A stretch of 64,000 nt of DNA from positions 29,297 to 93,296 of the forward strand of contig PGCO01000004.1 of assembly GCA_002786355.1 (NCBI GenBank). The letters are read 5' to 3'. This DNA is from Sediminibacterium sp. FEMGT703S. GTDB lineage: Bacteria; Bacteroidota; Bacteroidia; Chitinophagales; Chitinophagaceae. Position numbers and translations under genes: made by a program. Each line of letters opens with the position of its first letter. Position 1 is the first letter of the stretch. This document shows positions 43,901 through 52,022 of the stretch, one piece after another. Below the pieces are notes generated by a model. The model saw only the letters and a list, made by a program, of their open reading frames with translations, was not told the origin of the DNA and made no database searches.

Positions 43901-44633
43901 TGGTAAAGATGCCATAGAACTCCCTATTAACCGCGGTGAAGTAATTAGTCAATTCATCAGCTATGCCATTGGTTTATTTATGGGGCGTTACCGTTTGGAT
44001 AAGTCAGGTTTAAACATTGCCCATCCCAATCCTTCCAAAGAAGAATTAGCAAGTTATACATACAATCATGGTGAAGTTTTAATAGATCAGGATGCCATTC
44101 TTCCTATCATGGGTAAAAATTGCAATTTTAATGACGATGTCGTGAAGCAATTCTCTCAATTACTTGATATTATATGGGGGCATGAGCAACGTACAGAAAA
44201 CATCAACTTTATTCAGGAATGTTTGGATAAAGAGTTAGATAAATTTATTGTTAGTGATTTTTGGAGCTACCACTGTGGCATGTACAAAAAAACGCCTATT
44301 TATTGGTTGTTTAGTTCCAAGAAAGGCGCCTTCCAGGTATTGGTCTATATGCATCGCATGAATGAATTTACAGTTGAAAAAATAAGAGCTAACTATTTAC
44401 TGGAGCACTTGAAATACCTTAAATCAGAAATTGCACAAAAAGAGGCCAATGCAAGTAACTTAAGCACAGCTGAAGCAAAACAATTGGATAAATTAAGAGC
44501 CGATCTTATAGAGTGTGAGCAGTATGATTTGGCCCTAAAAAATGTAGCTGACCAGCAAATTAAATTTGATTTAGATGATGGTGTTGCTAAAAATTATAAA
44601 TTATTTGAAACAGTTGTTGCCAAAATAAAATAG
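40998..44633 (+). CDS. pglX: BREX-1 adenine-specific DNA methyltransferase PglX
   Basis: 1211 aa, full length. SAM-binding motif I is DPAVGSGHILVEGFD near 304-318, and the catalytic N6-adenine motif NPPY is at 481-484 (SVVANPPYMG). The N-terminal FSKEQEAFAILLVGYCHNN region and the C-terminal target-recognition and helical part (LEHLKYLKSEIAQKEAN) match BREX-1 PglX. It methylates a non-palindromic motif on one strand and marks host DNA as self. No frameshift or simple-repeat tract was seen, although pglX genes are often phase-variable. The reading frame looks functional. Confidence 0.92.
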   Translation: MNTKTFAQQSRVLLMEGVANKLMYWGFSADDSNSEQPKPVAGGYIFRGKVFDDETVPKLWNSLDQAIKTKGIDVVKEEAAYTWFNRMMALQIMAKNDYLDPQLAYVPGMANTPQILQKARQGQYSFLNSNEQERLKRIITDFSKEQEAFAILLVGYCHNNVMLNNVFGKLDDYTELLLPDNMLQNSGFLHLLNTTDAITDEQYKEVELIGWLYQFYISERKDEVFASFKKKEKAEAKDIPAATQIFTPNWIVKYMVQNTVGKIWLDKNPNSKIKSSLKYLVENESDSTSEPIISEVSQLTLIDPAVGSGHILVEGFDLLYQMYMEEYYTPEEAVESILKNNLFGLDLDDRAAQLATFAILLKAAKQYRDVFAKGWLPNVYAMPEFAAFSDQEIKDFLGSNGTTYEKELELALSLMEQSKNLGSVMKLSLSDAARTFIEKQFTYLKNTDFRDINSEIVYQKIKTFIPVLLILSKKYTSVVANPPYMGQINMNVELKDYVNLHYPETKSDLMTVFMEVIPNMTMDKSRFALINLPSWLFLSSFEKLRKSYVDNYHFDSLLHMGRGIFGIDFGSVAFSMKKDQKENAFGSYFRLHERNFQHILFQDIEKLFLYSNGNVEYKYDFRQYRGEEGITQIPKEGTFNGQTVYYPKVLQSNFEIIPGSPIAYWISNKRLSTFKDFPAVLDIAEPKVGMLTTNNDLFMRSFWEVSQYKIGFNLKDKTEAINKGSKWIPYSKGGSYRKWYGNNEFVVNFENDGQTICNYIDSQPNVKVKSSGRVTNRIYFYRPALTWSLTSSGSFGIRYRPQGFIFDIAGMSIFNESKEIELKLAAFLNSSVAFGYLSLLNPTLSFQKGDLEKIPANLPELKLELVEHNILLSKNDWDSREISWDFKQNPLLSQSSSITESYLKWYKNVKENFFQLLQNEEELNKIFIETYEFHDEVSPEVLLKDITILQDELKKNDLEVLEEKFRAHGKDAIELPINRGEVISQFISYAIGLFMGRYRLDKSGLNIAHPNPSKEELASYTYNHGEVLIDQDAILPIMGKNCNFNDDVVKQFSQLLDIIWGHEQRTENINFIQECLDKELDKFIVSDFWSYHCGMYKKTPIYWLFSSKKGAFQVLVYMHRMNEFTVEKIRANYLLEHLKYLKSEIAQKEANASNLSTAEAKQLDKLRADLIECEQYDLALKNVADQQIKFDLDDGVAKNYKLFETVVAKIK

Positions 44634-44634
44634 A

Positions 44635-47175
44635 ATGATTGAAGAAAAAGTAAAAAATTATTTTTATCGTTATCCAAATTTAAAGATTCTTTTCTTCTTT
44701 GATGAAAGCCAAGAATTTTTCGAAGAGGTTAAGTTGTTGGATATTCCTGATATACATGTAGAATTCTACACCGAAAGTGTTTTTACAATTAAATGCAAAT
44801 TACTCAATGAGCTGATTGATAAGAAAGTGTTGCTTTATTTGCCCATGGCGCATCCAAATACACAGGATGAATATCACCAATTTCCATTGTTGAGTCTTTT
44901 GCTTGCCAATAAAGAATTGAAACTAGATAATGTGGGTGAATTCATGGAAAATTATGGATTGCATCGTCATCAGAAAGCATTGGTCTCCAAGTATATGAAA
45001 GAGTTGAAGTACACAGGTGTTCAAATGGTATGTGAACCGATTTTAAACGCCTATGATTTTGAGGAAACAGCAATACAAAAAGGCCTTATCTCGTCATTTT
45101 TGAAATTCAAAAATATTGAAAGTTGGTCATTGATCATTTCAAAACTATTAACTCTACTAGTCACAAAAGATGAAACGGAATTAAAAAGAGTACTATCAAA
45201 AATTGCTGAATTAAAATTGCAAGACATCGTCATTCAACAAGTTTCTGAGAATACAAGTTATGTGATGAAATCATTATGTCGTGATGAATTAATTCAAGCA
45301 GCTAGGTGTATTTACTATAATAAGATAACGCAGACAATATCCAATGTTTCTAATCTTGATCCATATGTATCATTCAAAATTAAAGATCAAACGCAAATAG
45401 TACGACTGAATCAATTATTGAATGAAACAGAAATGAATACCCATTTAAGCAGTTCGTTTAATGAGGTTATTAAATTGGTTAGCAACGATATCAAAGGCGA
45501 TAAGCTCATAGATATTTATGGTTTAGACGCAAACTTTGCTGAATTTAGTCCATCAATGATTTGGGCTGTAATAAACAGTTTACAAGGCCAAATTGAGGAT
45601 TCACCTGAAAGTGTAATTAAAAAACTGGATATCATTAGCATTCAACAAACATTGGATGAAGGATTGCAAAATTTTTTGAAGTACTTAATACACATGGCAA
45701 AGCTTCATCAAATGGTTAATTCTATTCCAAGTTATATTCTAAATAAACCGGACGATTACTTAAAAGCTTATACCGAGGATCTTTATTTCATTGATTCACT
45801 ATATCGCAAAGCAATAAAAGCTTACAAATTAATTGATTATTCGGAATTTCCTTCAAGCATTCCATTGGATGATTTGCACCTAGCTTTGAATAAACGATAT
45901 GAGGAACATACCGATAAGTTAAATAGAGAATGGTTAAAATGTTTGAACCAGTTTGATTTTGATTATGCCCAAATTCCAGTAGTTAAGCAATTTGATTTCT
46001 TCAAAAATGAGATAGAACCATTAAACCAAAAGGTAGTTGTTTTGATTTCTGATGCCCTACGATACGAAGTAGCCCATGAATTGCTATCGGAATTACATAG
46101 TGATGTTAAGAATACTGCCAAAATTAAATATATGATGGCATCTATTCCTTCCAAAACTAATATTGGAATGGCTCAATTGTTACCTACTGGTGAACTTGTA
46201 TATAATAATGGAGATATCAGTAATTCTAATATTTCTACAGAGGGTTTACCAAACAGATCAATAATACTACAAAGATTTAAGTCAGATTCTTTGGCAGTTC
46301 AATTTTCCGAAATAACCAGTAACTCACAAGATACAAATAGACAAATATTCAAAAATGCTGTGGTTTATGTTTATCATGATATAATTGATTCCACTGGTGA
46401 TAAAAGAGCTTCTGAAAGAAGAACATTTGATGTGGTGCCTGAGGCAATCGATGAAATAAGACGTCTTGTAAAATCATTACATGCAACCTATAACGTTGCA
46501 AAAGTAATTATAACTGCAGATCATGGATTTTTATACAATGACAGAGAGATTGAAGACAAAGACCTTGAATCCATATCAGATCCAAATCCATTAACCACTC
46601 ATAATAGGTATTTTATTACTTCATTAAAGTCTCAACAATCATTAGGATATTCCATACCTCTTTCAAAAACAACTGCATTTAATGATAATGTATTTGTTAC
46701 AATTCCACATTCAGTAAATAGATATAGAAAACAAGGCGTTGGTCACCAGTTTGTACATGGTGGGGGTAGCTTACAAGAAGTTGTTATTCCTGTTATAGAA
46801 AGCTCCAGAAAACGAGAGGAGGTAGTTACTAAGGTAAGACCATCATTGATTAATAAAGGAGATTTGAAAGTAGTTTCAAATGTTTTGCGTCTAAATCTCT
46901 TGCAAGAAACCAAAGTTTCTAGGATGGAGAAAGAGCTCAGTATTTCAACTGGTTTATACAATAATAACATATTGGTAAGTAATGAAATTATTTCAACCCT
47001 TAATTCTACTTCGGATTCGCCAAGTGAAAGAGCCATAAGAATTGAATTGACCTTAGCTTCAGACACACCAAAAAATACTTTCTTAAAACTGAAAGTATTC
47101 GATGTGGAAGATAGATTAAATCCACTTATTGAAGAACGAGTTCAAAATAATACACTTATTCAATCAGATTTCTAA
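44635..47175 (+). CDS. pglZ: BREX-1 alkaline-phosphatase-superfamily protein PglZ
   Basis: 846 aa. The alkaline-phosphatase-like core shows VVVLISDALRYEVAHELLSE near 463-482 (metal/nucleophile region) and VIITADHGFLYND near 622-634, followed by FVHGGGSLQEVVIPVI near 704-719. The N-terminal third is helical. PglZ is a core BREX protein, probably a metal-dependent phosphodiesterase or nuclease, and a hallmark of all BREX types. Its stop overlaps the next start by one base (TAATG), so brxL is translationally coupled. Confidence 0.92.
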   Translation: MIEEKVKNYFYRYPNLKILFFFDESQEFFEEVKLLDIPDIHVEFYTESVFTIKCKLLNELIDKKVLLYLPMAHPNTQDEYHQFPLLSLLLANKELKLDNVGEFMENYGLHRHQKALVSKYMKELKYTGVQMVCEPILNAYDFEETAIQKGLISSFLKFKNIESWSLIISKLLTLLVTKDETELKRVLSKIAELKLQDIVIQQVSENTSYVMKSLCRDELIQAARCIYYNKITQTISNVSNLDPYVSFKIKDQTQIVRLNQLLNETEMNTHLSSSFNEVIKLVSNDIKGDKLIDIYGLDANFAEFSPSMIWAVINSLQGQIEDSPESVIKKLDIISIQQTLDEGLQNFLKYLIHMAKLHQMVNSIPSYILNKPDDYLKAYTEDLYFIDSLYRKAIKAYKLIDYSEFPSSIPLDDLHLALNKRYEEHTDKLNREWLKCLNQFDFDYAQIPVVKQFDFFKNEIEPLNQKVVVLISDALRYEVAHELLSELHSDVKNTAKIKYMMASIPSKTNIGMAQLLPTGELVYNNGDISNSNISTEGLPNRSIILQRFKSDSLAVQFSEITSNSQDTNRQIFKNAVVYVYHDIIDSTGDKRASERRTFDVVPEAIDEIRRLVKSLHATYNVAKVIITADHGFLYNDREIEDKDLESISDPNPLTTHNRYFITSLKSQQSLGYSIPLSKTTAFNDNVFVTIPHSVNRYRKQGVGHQFVHGGGSLQEVVIPVIESSRKREEVVTKVRPSLINKGDLKVVSNVLRLNLLQETKVSRMEKELSISTGLYNNNILVSNEIISTLNSTSDSPSERAIRIELTLASDTPKNTFLKLKVFDVEDRLNPLIEERVQNNTLIQSDF

Positions 47176-49190
47176 TGTCATTAAAAGAGAAAATAATTCA
47201 GTATTTCGAAGGTAAAGTAGTTAGAAAAGATTTAACTGCTTTAGTAAAAGGGAATAACCCTGTGCCAGTTTATGTGTTAGAATATTTATTAGGGCAATAT
47301 TGCGCTATCGATGATGAAGACCTTATTAAATTAGGTATAGAAAAAGTTAGAAATGTAATTCGTGATAATTATGTTCATCGATCAGATTCCGAGATTGTAA
47401 AAGCCAAAATACGAAATTCGGGAAGTTATAAAATTATAGACAAAATCAATGTTTCCTTAAATGATAAGCAGGCTAATGTTTACGAAGCAAATTTTGCAAA
47501 TTTGGGATTAAGAAACGTGCCAATTTCAGATAAAATGGTTTTGGATAATCCGAAGTTACTTAGTGGTGGCGGTGTTTGGTGTATTTTAGATGTTGGCTTT
47601 TCACATGAAGAGGATATTGCAATGAGATGGATCATTATTGGATTAAAACCAATACAGGTAGCCAATGTAGATTTGAGTGAATATTTAGAATTACGAAAAG
47701 AGTTTACTTCCGATGAATGGATTGATCTTTTGATGCATAGTATTGGCTTAAATCCTGAATATTTTAGCAAACGTGACAAATTTATACAATTATCTAGGCT
47801 TATTCCTCATGTAGAGAATAACTATAATTTTATTGAACTTGGTCCAAAAGGAACAGGTAAGTCACATATTTTTTCAGAATTATCACCGCATGGTGTTTTG
47901 GTTTCAGGTGGCGATGTTTCAAAAGCGAATTTATTTGTAAGGAATACTGGTAAAAATCCAATGGGGTTAGTTGGTTATTGGGATGTTGTGGCATTAGATG
48001 AGTTTGAACAAGAAAAAGGATCAAAAAGAACAGATGGCGACCTCGTCAAAATCATGCAGAATTACATGGCAAACCAAAATTTCAATAGAGGCAAAGAAAC
48101 TTATCAAGCAACTGCATCAATGGCGTTTGTGGGTAACACTAAACATAATGTGCCCTATATGCTTAAAAATTCGCACCTTTTCGAATCAATACCTGAAGGA
48201 TACATTAAGGGTGCTTTCTTAGATCGGATACACATGTATATTCCAGGATGGGAAGTGCGCATTTTAAAAAGCGCTGTATTTTCTAAAGAGTATGGTTTTA
48301 TTGTAGATTATCTTGCTGAATTATTGCGAGAATTAAGAAAGTCAGATTTCTCCCCAATTCTTGATAGCAAAATTTCATTAGATGGGTCTTTGACATCTAG
48401 GGATAGAGTTGCAATAAGAAAATCATTTTCAGGAATGGTTAAATTAATTTATCCTCATCAAGAAATATCAGAAGCTGAAATAATTGAATTACTTGATTTT
48501 TGCATTGAAGGCAGAAAGAGAGTAAAAGATCAATTATATATTATTGATGAAACATTTAAGTCTGAACCTGTAGACTTTAAATACCGTGTACTGTCTAGCG
48601 GTGAGGAATTTTCACCTGAAACATTGGAAAAGCAAAACTATTTTGCAGCAGTAGAAGCAAGAACTGAATCGGAATTGACAGAAGACGAAACTCAAAAGAC
48701 TGTTCAAACGATTTCAGATTTAAAGCCGCATCAATTTATTTTAAAAGATAATCAAACAGGAATATCATATAAAAAACTATTTGGAGCCTATTTGAAAGGT
48801 GCAACTCATCTTTCGCTACAAGATCCATACATTAGAATGCCGTATCAGTTTAAGAATCTATTAGAATTCTGCATGATGCTTGGTAATAATAAAGATCCAG
48901 AAATGGAAATCAATTTAGAAGTAATCACTTGGAATACTGAGGATTTTATGGCCGATACAATTTCGTTCTTTGAAGAACTCCAGGCCAACGTTTTAGATTT
49001 AGGAATTAACTTGGTATATAAGTTTGAAAACAATCATGATCGTTTTATTGATGCAAACAATGGATGGAAAATAACCTTGGGTCGAGGTCTTGATATTTTT
49101 GAAAAAACTGAAGGAAGATTCAATGTTGCAGATATGGATCAAGCAAGAAGAAAATGTAAGGCGTGTGAAATTACTTATTTACAAAAGTGA
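47175..49190 (+). CDS. brxL: BREX-1 Lon-like ATPase BrxL
   Basis: 671 aa, normal for BrxL. The AAA+ Walker A is GPKGTGKS at 223-230, with the diagnostic SHIFSELSPHGVLVSGGDVS after it. Walker B is DVVALDEFEQE near 273-283, and FVGNTKHNVPYML follows as sensor. The C-terminal part is a Lon-protease-like domain. BrxL forms a DNA-binding AAA+ multimer needed for exclusion in several type 1 systems. It completes the set brxA-brxB-brxC-pglX-pglZ-brxL. A 72-base gap separates it from the next gene, the largest gap in the 24-kb rightward array. Confidence 0.92.
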   Translation: MSLKEKIIQYFEGKVVRKDLTALVKGNNPVPVYVLEYLLGQYCAIDDEDLIKLGIEKVRNVIRDNYVHRSDSEIVKAKIRNSGSYKIIDKINVSLNDKQANVYEANFANLGLRNVPISDKMVLDNPKLLSGGGVWCILDVGFSHEEDIAMRWIIIGLKPIQVANVDLSEYLELRKEFTSDEWIDLLMHSIGLNPEYFSKRDKFIQLSRLIPHVENNYNFIELGPKGTGKSHIFSELSPHGVLVSGGDVSKANLFVRNTGKNPMGLVGYWDVVALDEFEQEKGSKRTDGDLVKIMQNYMANQNFNRGKETYQATASMAFVGNTKHNVPYMLKNSHLFESIPEGYIKGAFLDRIHMYIPGWEVRILKSAVFSKEYGFIVDYLAELLRELRKSDFSPILDSKISLDGSLTSRDRVAIRKSFSGMVKLIYPHQEISEAEIIELLDFCIEGRKRVKDQLYIIDETFKSEPVDFKYRVLSSGEEFSPETLEKQNYFAAVEARTESELTEDETQKTVQTISDLKPHQFILKDNQTGISYKKLFGAYLKGATHLSLQDPYIRMPYQFKNLLEFCMMLGNNKDPEMEINLEVITWNTEDFMADTISFFEELQANVLDLGINLVYKFENNHDRFIDANNGWKITLGRGLDIFEKTEGRFNVADMDQARRKCKACEITYLQK

Positions 49191-49262
49191 TTTAAATATC
49201 AATGCAAATACAGTGCAAAGGTGTCTATTTACTTTGCTCCATTATCTTAAAAACGTATTTAT

Positions 49263-49922
49263 ATGGACTCATTAAACAACTTCTTAATTCAAAAACCACG
49301 TCCACTTCCAGTTGTTGTTGCAGTAGATAGAAGTGGTAGTATGGGAACAAATGGTAAAATCGATGCATTAAATATCGCACTGAAAGATTTTATTAATTCA
49401 ATAATGGATGAAAACAGCAACAAAGCAGAAATCCACATCTCTTTATTTAGCTTCGGTGGTAATAATGCAACTTGTGATATCCCTTTAATACCAATTAGTC
49501 AGGTAAGTACGCCAATTTATAAAGCACAGGGTAGAACCCCAATGGGTGGTGCATTTACAATGTTAAAAGAGCTTATAGAGGATAAAGTACAAATCCCATC
49601 AAGATCATATAAGCCAACAATTGTATTATTAACTGATGGAATTCCAACTGATAATTTCCTTGTTCCAATGAATGAACTTATAAATGATGGTAGATCTTCA
49701 AAAGCTTTCCGTATTGCTATGGCAATTGGTGATGATGCGGACCATAATATGCTTTCAAAGTTTGTAAGCTCACCTGAATATTTGGTTCTGGGCGAAAGTG
49801 CTAGAGATATAAGAAAGTTTTTCAGGTTTGTAACAATGTCTGTTACCCAGCGTATGAAAAGTCAAACACCGGATATGCAGCAAATACCACAAATGCCTGA
49901 TGACGAAACACTTGATTTCTAA
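49263..49922 (+). CDS. vWA-domain protein, TerY-like
   Basis: 219 aa, almost entirely a von Willebrand A domain. The MIDAS metal site is VDRSGS (Asp22, Ser24, Ser26). The QGRTPMGGAFTMLKE threonine region and LLTDGIPTD asparto-loop follow. It matches TerY-type cytosolic vWA proteins, which associate with a PP2C phosphatase and a kinase in TerY-P triads. The next two genes are exactly those. The stop overlaps the phosphatase start by one base. A weak -7-like TTACTTTG at 49229-49236 in the preceding gap might give the module its own promoter. Confidence 0.85.
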   Translation: MDSLNNFLIQKPRPLPVVVAVDRSGSMGTNGKIDALNIALKDFINSIMDENSNKAEIHISLFSFGGNNATCDIPLIPISQVSTPIYKAQGRTPMGGAFTMLKELIEDKVQIPSRSYKPTIVLLTDGIPTDNFLVPMNELINDGRSSKAFRIAMAIGDDADHNMLSKFVSSPEYLVLGESARDIRKFFRFVTMSVTQRMKSQTPDMQQIPQMPDDETLDF

Positions 49923-50623
49923 TGGAATTGAAAACAACAATCATACAAGCAAGCATCCATGGCGATAAACAGGAGGGTATTCCTAATCAAGACTATATAG
50001 GTGTCTTTGAGAATGAAGAATTTCTGATAACTACAGTTTCGGATGGATTAGGTTCATCCAAAAATTCATTAGAAGGTGCACTAATTGCTTGTAAGGTCGT
50101 AATTGATGAAATACAAAATTTTGAACTTTCGTCTGAACTTCAATTCCTCAATAATAAGATAAAAAAAAAGTGGGAAAAGGAAATAGAATCATTATCTAAT
50201 AACGTAAGTGATTTTCGAACTACAAATTCCTTTATAGCTGTTTTCAAAAAGGAAAAGAAAATTATTGTTGGTCAGATAGGTGATGTTTTGGTTTCGATTC
50301 GAATGGATGGTTTGTTTCGTTATTTAGAATCAACAAATAAGGATTTCTCTAACGAGACTGTTTGCCTTGGTTCAGGCAGAGATGAAAATTTTAAAATAGC
50401 CTTATTTGAATTTGGGTACACATTTGATTTTTTAATTGCAACTGATGGAATTGCTGACGAATTGCAAACTGAAAAAATTGAAACATTGCACGATTATTTT
50501 AAAGTTAAATTTCAAAATATTGAAGAATCAAGGAGGAATGATGTTTTACAATTAGAATTGGAAGAATTCTTAAACAAAAAAAATAATGACGATAAATCTA
50601 TGCTTTTCATCTGGTCAAATTAA
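49922..50623 (+). CDS. PP2C-type protein phosphatase
   Basis: 233 aa, a compact PP2C/SpoIIE-type metallophosphatase. It has NQDYIGV (Asp24), VSDGLGSSKNS (Asp41, Gly42 as metal site), VGQIGDVLVSIRMDG, and ATDGIADEL as the late metal aspartate motif. It would remove phosphate from Ser/Thr residues, presumably reversing the kinase encoded 6 bases downstream. Co-encoded with a vWA protein it forms a TerY-P-like triad. There is no signal or membrane segment. Confidence 0.85.
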   Translation: MELKTTIIQASIHGDKQEGIPNQDYIGVFENEEFLITTVSDGLGSSKNSLEGALIACKVVIDEIQNFELSSELQFLNNKIKKKWEKEIESLSNNVSDFRTTNSFIAVFKKEKKIIVGQIGDVLVSIRMDGLFRYLESTNKDFSNETVCLGSGRDENFKIALFEFGYTFDFLIATDGIADELQTEKIETLHDYFKVKFQNIEESRRNDVLQLELEEFLNKKNNDDKSMLFIWSN

Positions 50624-50629
50624 AATTAA

Positions 50630-52021
50630 ATGAACGTAGTAGATTCACAAAATATCAGTTACGATGTGCTTGAAAAACTTGGCGAGGGTTCTCAAGGCAC
50701 CACTTATTTACTTAAAGACAAAAAGCATATTGTTAAACTTTTCAACCAAAGCTTTGATGACAATACAACCAAATCCAAGATTAATTTCCTAATACATTTA
50801 GGGTTAGATAAAAAAGTGTTTGCAGTTCCCTTAAGACAAATAACACAACCAAGGAATGGTTATATATCTGAATTTGCATCAGGTATGATTCCTTTATCAT
50901 CACTAAAGCTTGGAACAGAAAGTAAAAATCTTGCAGAATGGTATTTGTCGTCGGGAGGCTTATTAAAACGATACAATGTTCTTATCCGATTAGCTGCAAT
51001 TTTGAGAGCATTACACAGTAAGGGCCTAGCTTATTGTGATCTATCTCCTAATAATGTTTTTATATCTGAAAAAACTGAATCAGATAACGTTTTTTTGATT
51101 GATTTAGACAATCTTAGGTATAAAACAAGTATTATAAATAATATCTACACCCCATTTTATGGCGCCCCTGAAGTTATCTCCAATAGTGCACCAAATACAA
51201 CAATGTCCGACTGTTTTTCATTTGCTGTATTGGCTTATGAATTACTCACATTAAACCATCCCTTAATTGGAGACTATGTTACAGAAGGAGAACCAGAAAT
51301 AGAAGAGCTTGCTCTTAATGGAAAAATGCCTTGGGTTGAACATTCAGAAGATTCTAGCAATATGAGATCTACGGGCTTGCCATCAGATAAAATTATGCCC
51401 TCTAATCTTTTGAACTTGTTTATTCAAAATTTTGAAGAAGGTCTAAATAGTCCATTCGAAAGGCCAACTATGGCTGAATGGTATGATGGATTAATTACAG
51501 CGCAGAACGAACTACTCAAATGTAGTAATGAAAATTGTGGATTATTCTATCCTTACCATAACTATAAGAAATGTAGTTTTTGTGGTAATGATCCTAATAA
51601 AGTAATAAGGATTCAAATGAGAAGATGGGAGGAGATTGAATATTTTGATGATAAAACAAATGAAGTAAAACAACATTTCACTTTGCAACCAGAAGTTTAT
51701 GATGAAATTTTGATGAATGAAAGCACTCCAAAAGAAATTTCAGCTTTCAATTTTCTGTTGACCGATATAGAACCGCTTGCAAAATTATTAAAAATTGAAA
51801 CTCTTTTTGATAATAATGAAAATAAAATACTGCTTACGCCATTAAACGGAATAAAATTTAATATAAGTCCCCGTATTGGATTATCCGAAGGTGGCAGATC
51901 CTTTCTTCTTGACACCCCTAAAAAAATTAGAGTAGTTGATTCTACCCAACAGGACAAACAAAAATATATGCTTCACCTTAAGGACTTAAATACACCACAA
52001 AGGGTGCTAACAATAGATTAA
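50630..52021 (+). CDS. Ser/Thr protein kinase-like protein with zinc ribbon
   Basis: 463 aa. The kinase lobe has a glycine loop (GEGSQGTTY, 18-26), the VAIK-type lysine Lys36 in HIVKLF, a catalytic loop YCDLSPNNV (Asp137, Asn142; the usual HRD is YCD) and a metal loop DLDN (Asp158) in place of DFG. APE is present as YGAPEV. A C-terminal zinc ribbon follows near 297-320 (CSNENC ... CSFCG). After it comes a small beta domain ending in LHLKDLNTPQRVLTID, possibly FHA-like or a vWA-interacting fold. The catalytic residues are kept, so it is probably active. Third member of the triad, 1 base before the helicase gene. Confidence 0.83.
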   Translation: MNVVDSQNISYDVLEKLGEGSQGTTYLLKDKKHIVKLFNQSFDDNTTKSKINFLIHLGLDKKVFAVPLRQITQPRNGYISEFASGMIPLSSLKLGTESKNLAEWYLSSGGLLKRYNVLIRLAAILRALHSKGLAYCDLSPNNVFISEKTESDNVFLIDLDNLRYKTSIINNIYTPFYGAPEVISNSAPNTTMSDCFSFAVLAYELLTLNHPLIGDYVTEGEPEIEELALNGKMPWVEHSEDSSNMRSTGLPSDKIMPSNLLNLFIQNFEEGLNSPFERPTMAEWYDGLITAQNELLKCSNENCGLFYPYHNYKKCSFCGNDPNKVIRIQMRRWEEIEYFDDKTNEVKQHFTLQPEVYDEILMNESTPKEISAFNFLLTDIEPLAKLLKIETLFDNNENKILLTPLNGIKFNISPRIGLSEGGRSFLLDTPKKIRVVDSTQQDKQKYMLHLKDLNTPQRVLTID

Positions 52022-52022
52022 T

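Noticed and set aside
36297..49190. Interpretation of the locus as a restriction-modification or Pgl system only
   Set aside because: brxA, brxB, brxC, pglX, pglZ and brxL are all present in canonical order, which defines BREX type 1; no pglW or restriction subunit is seen.
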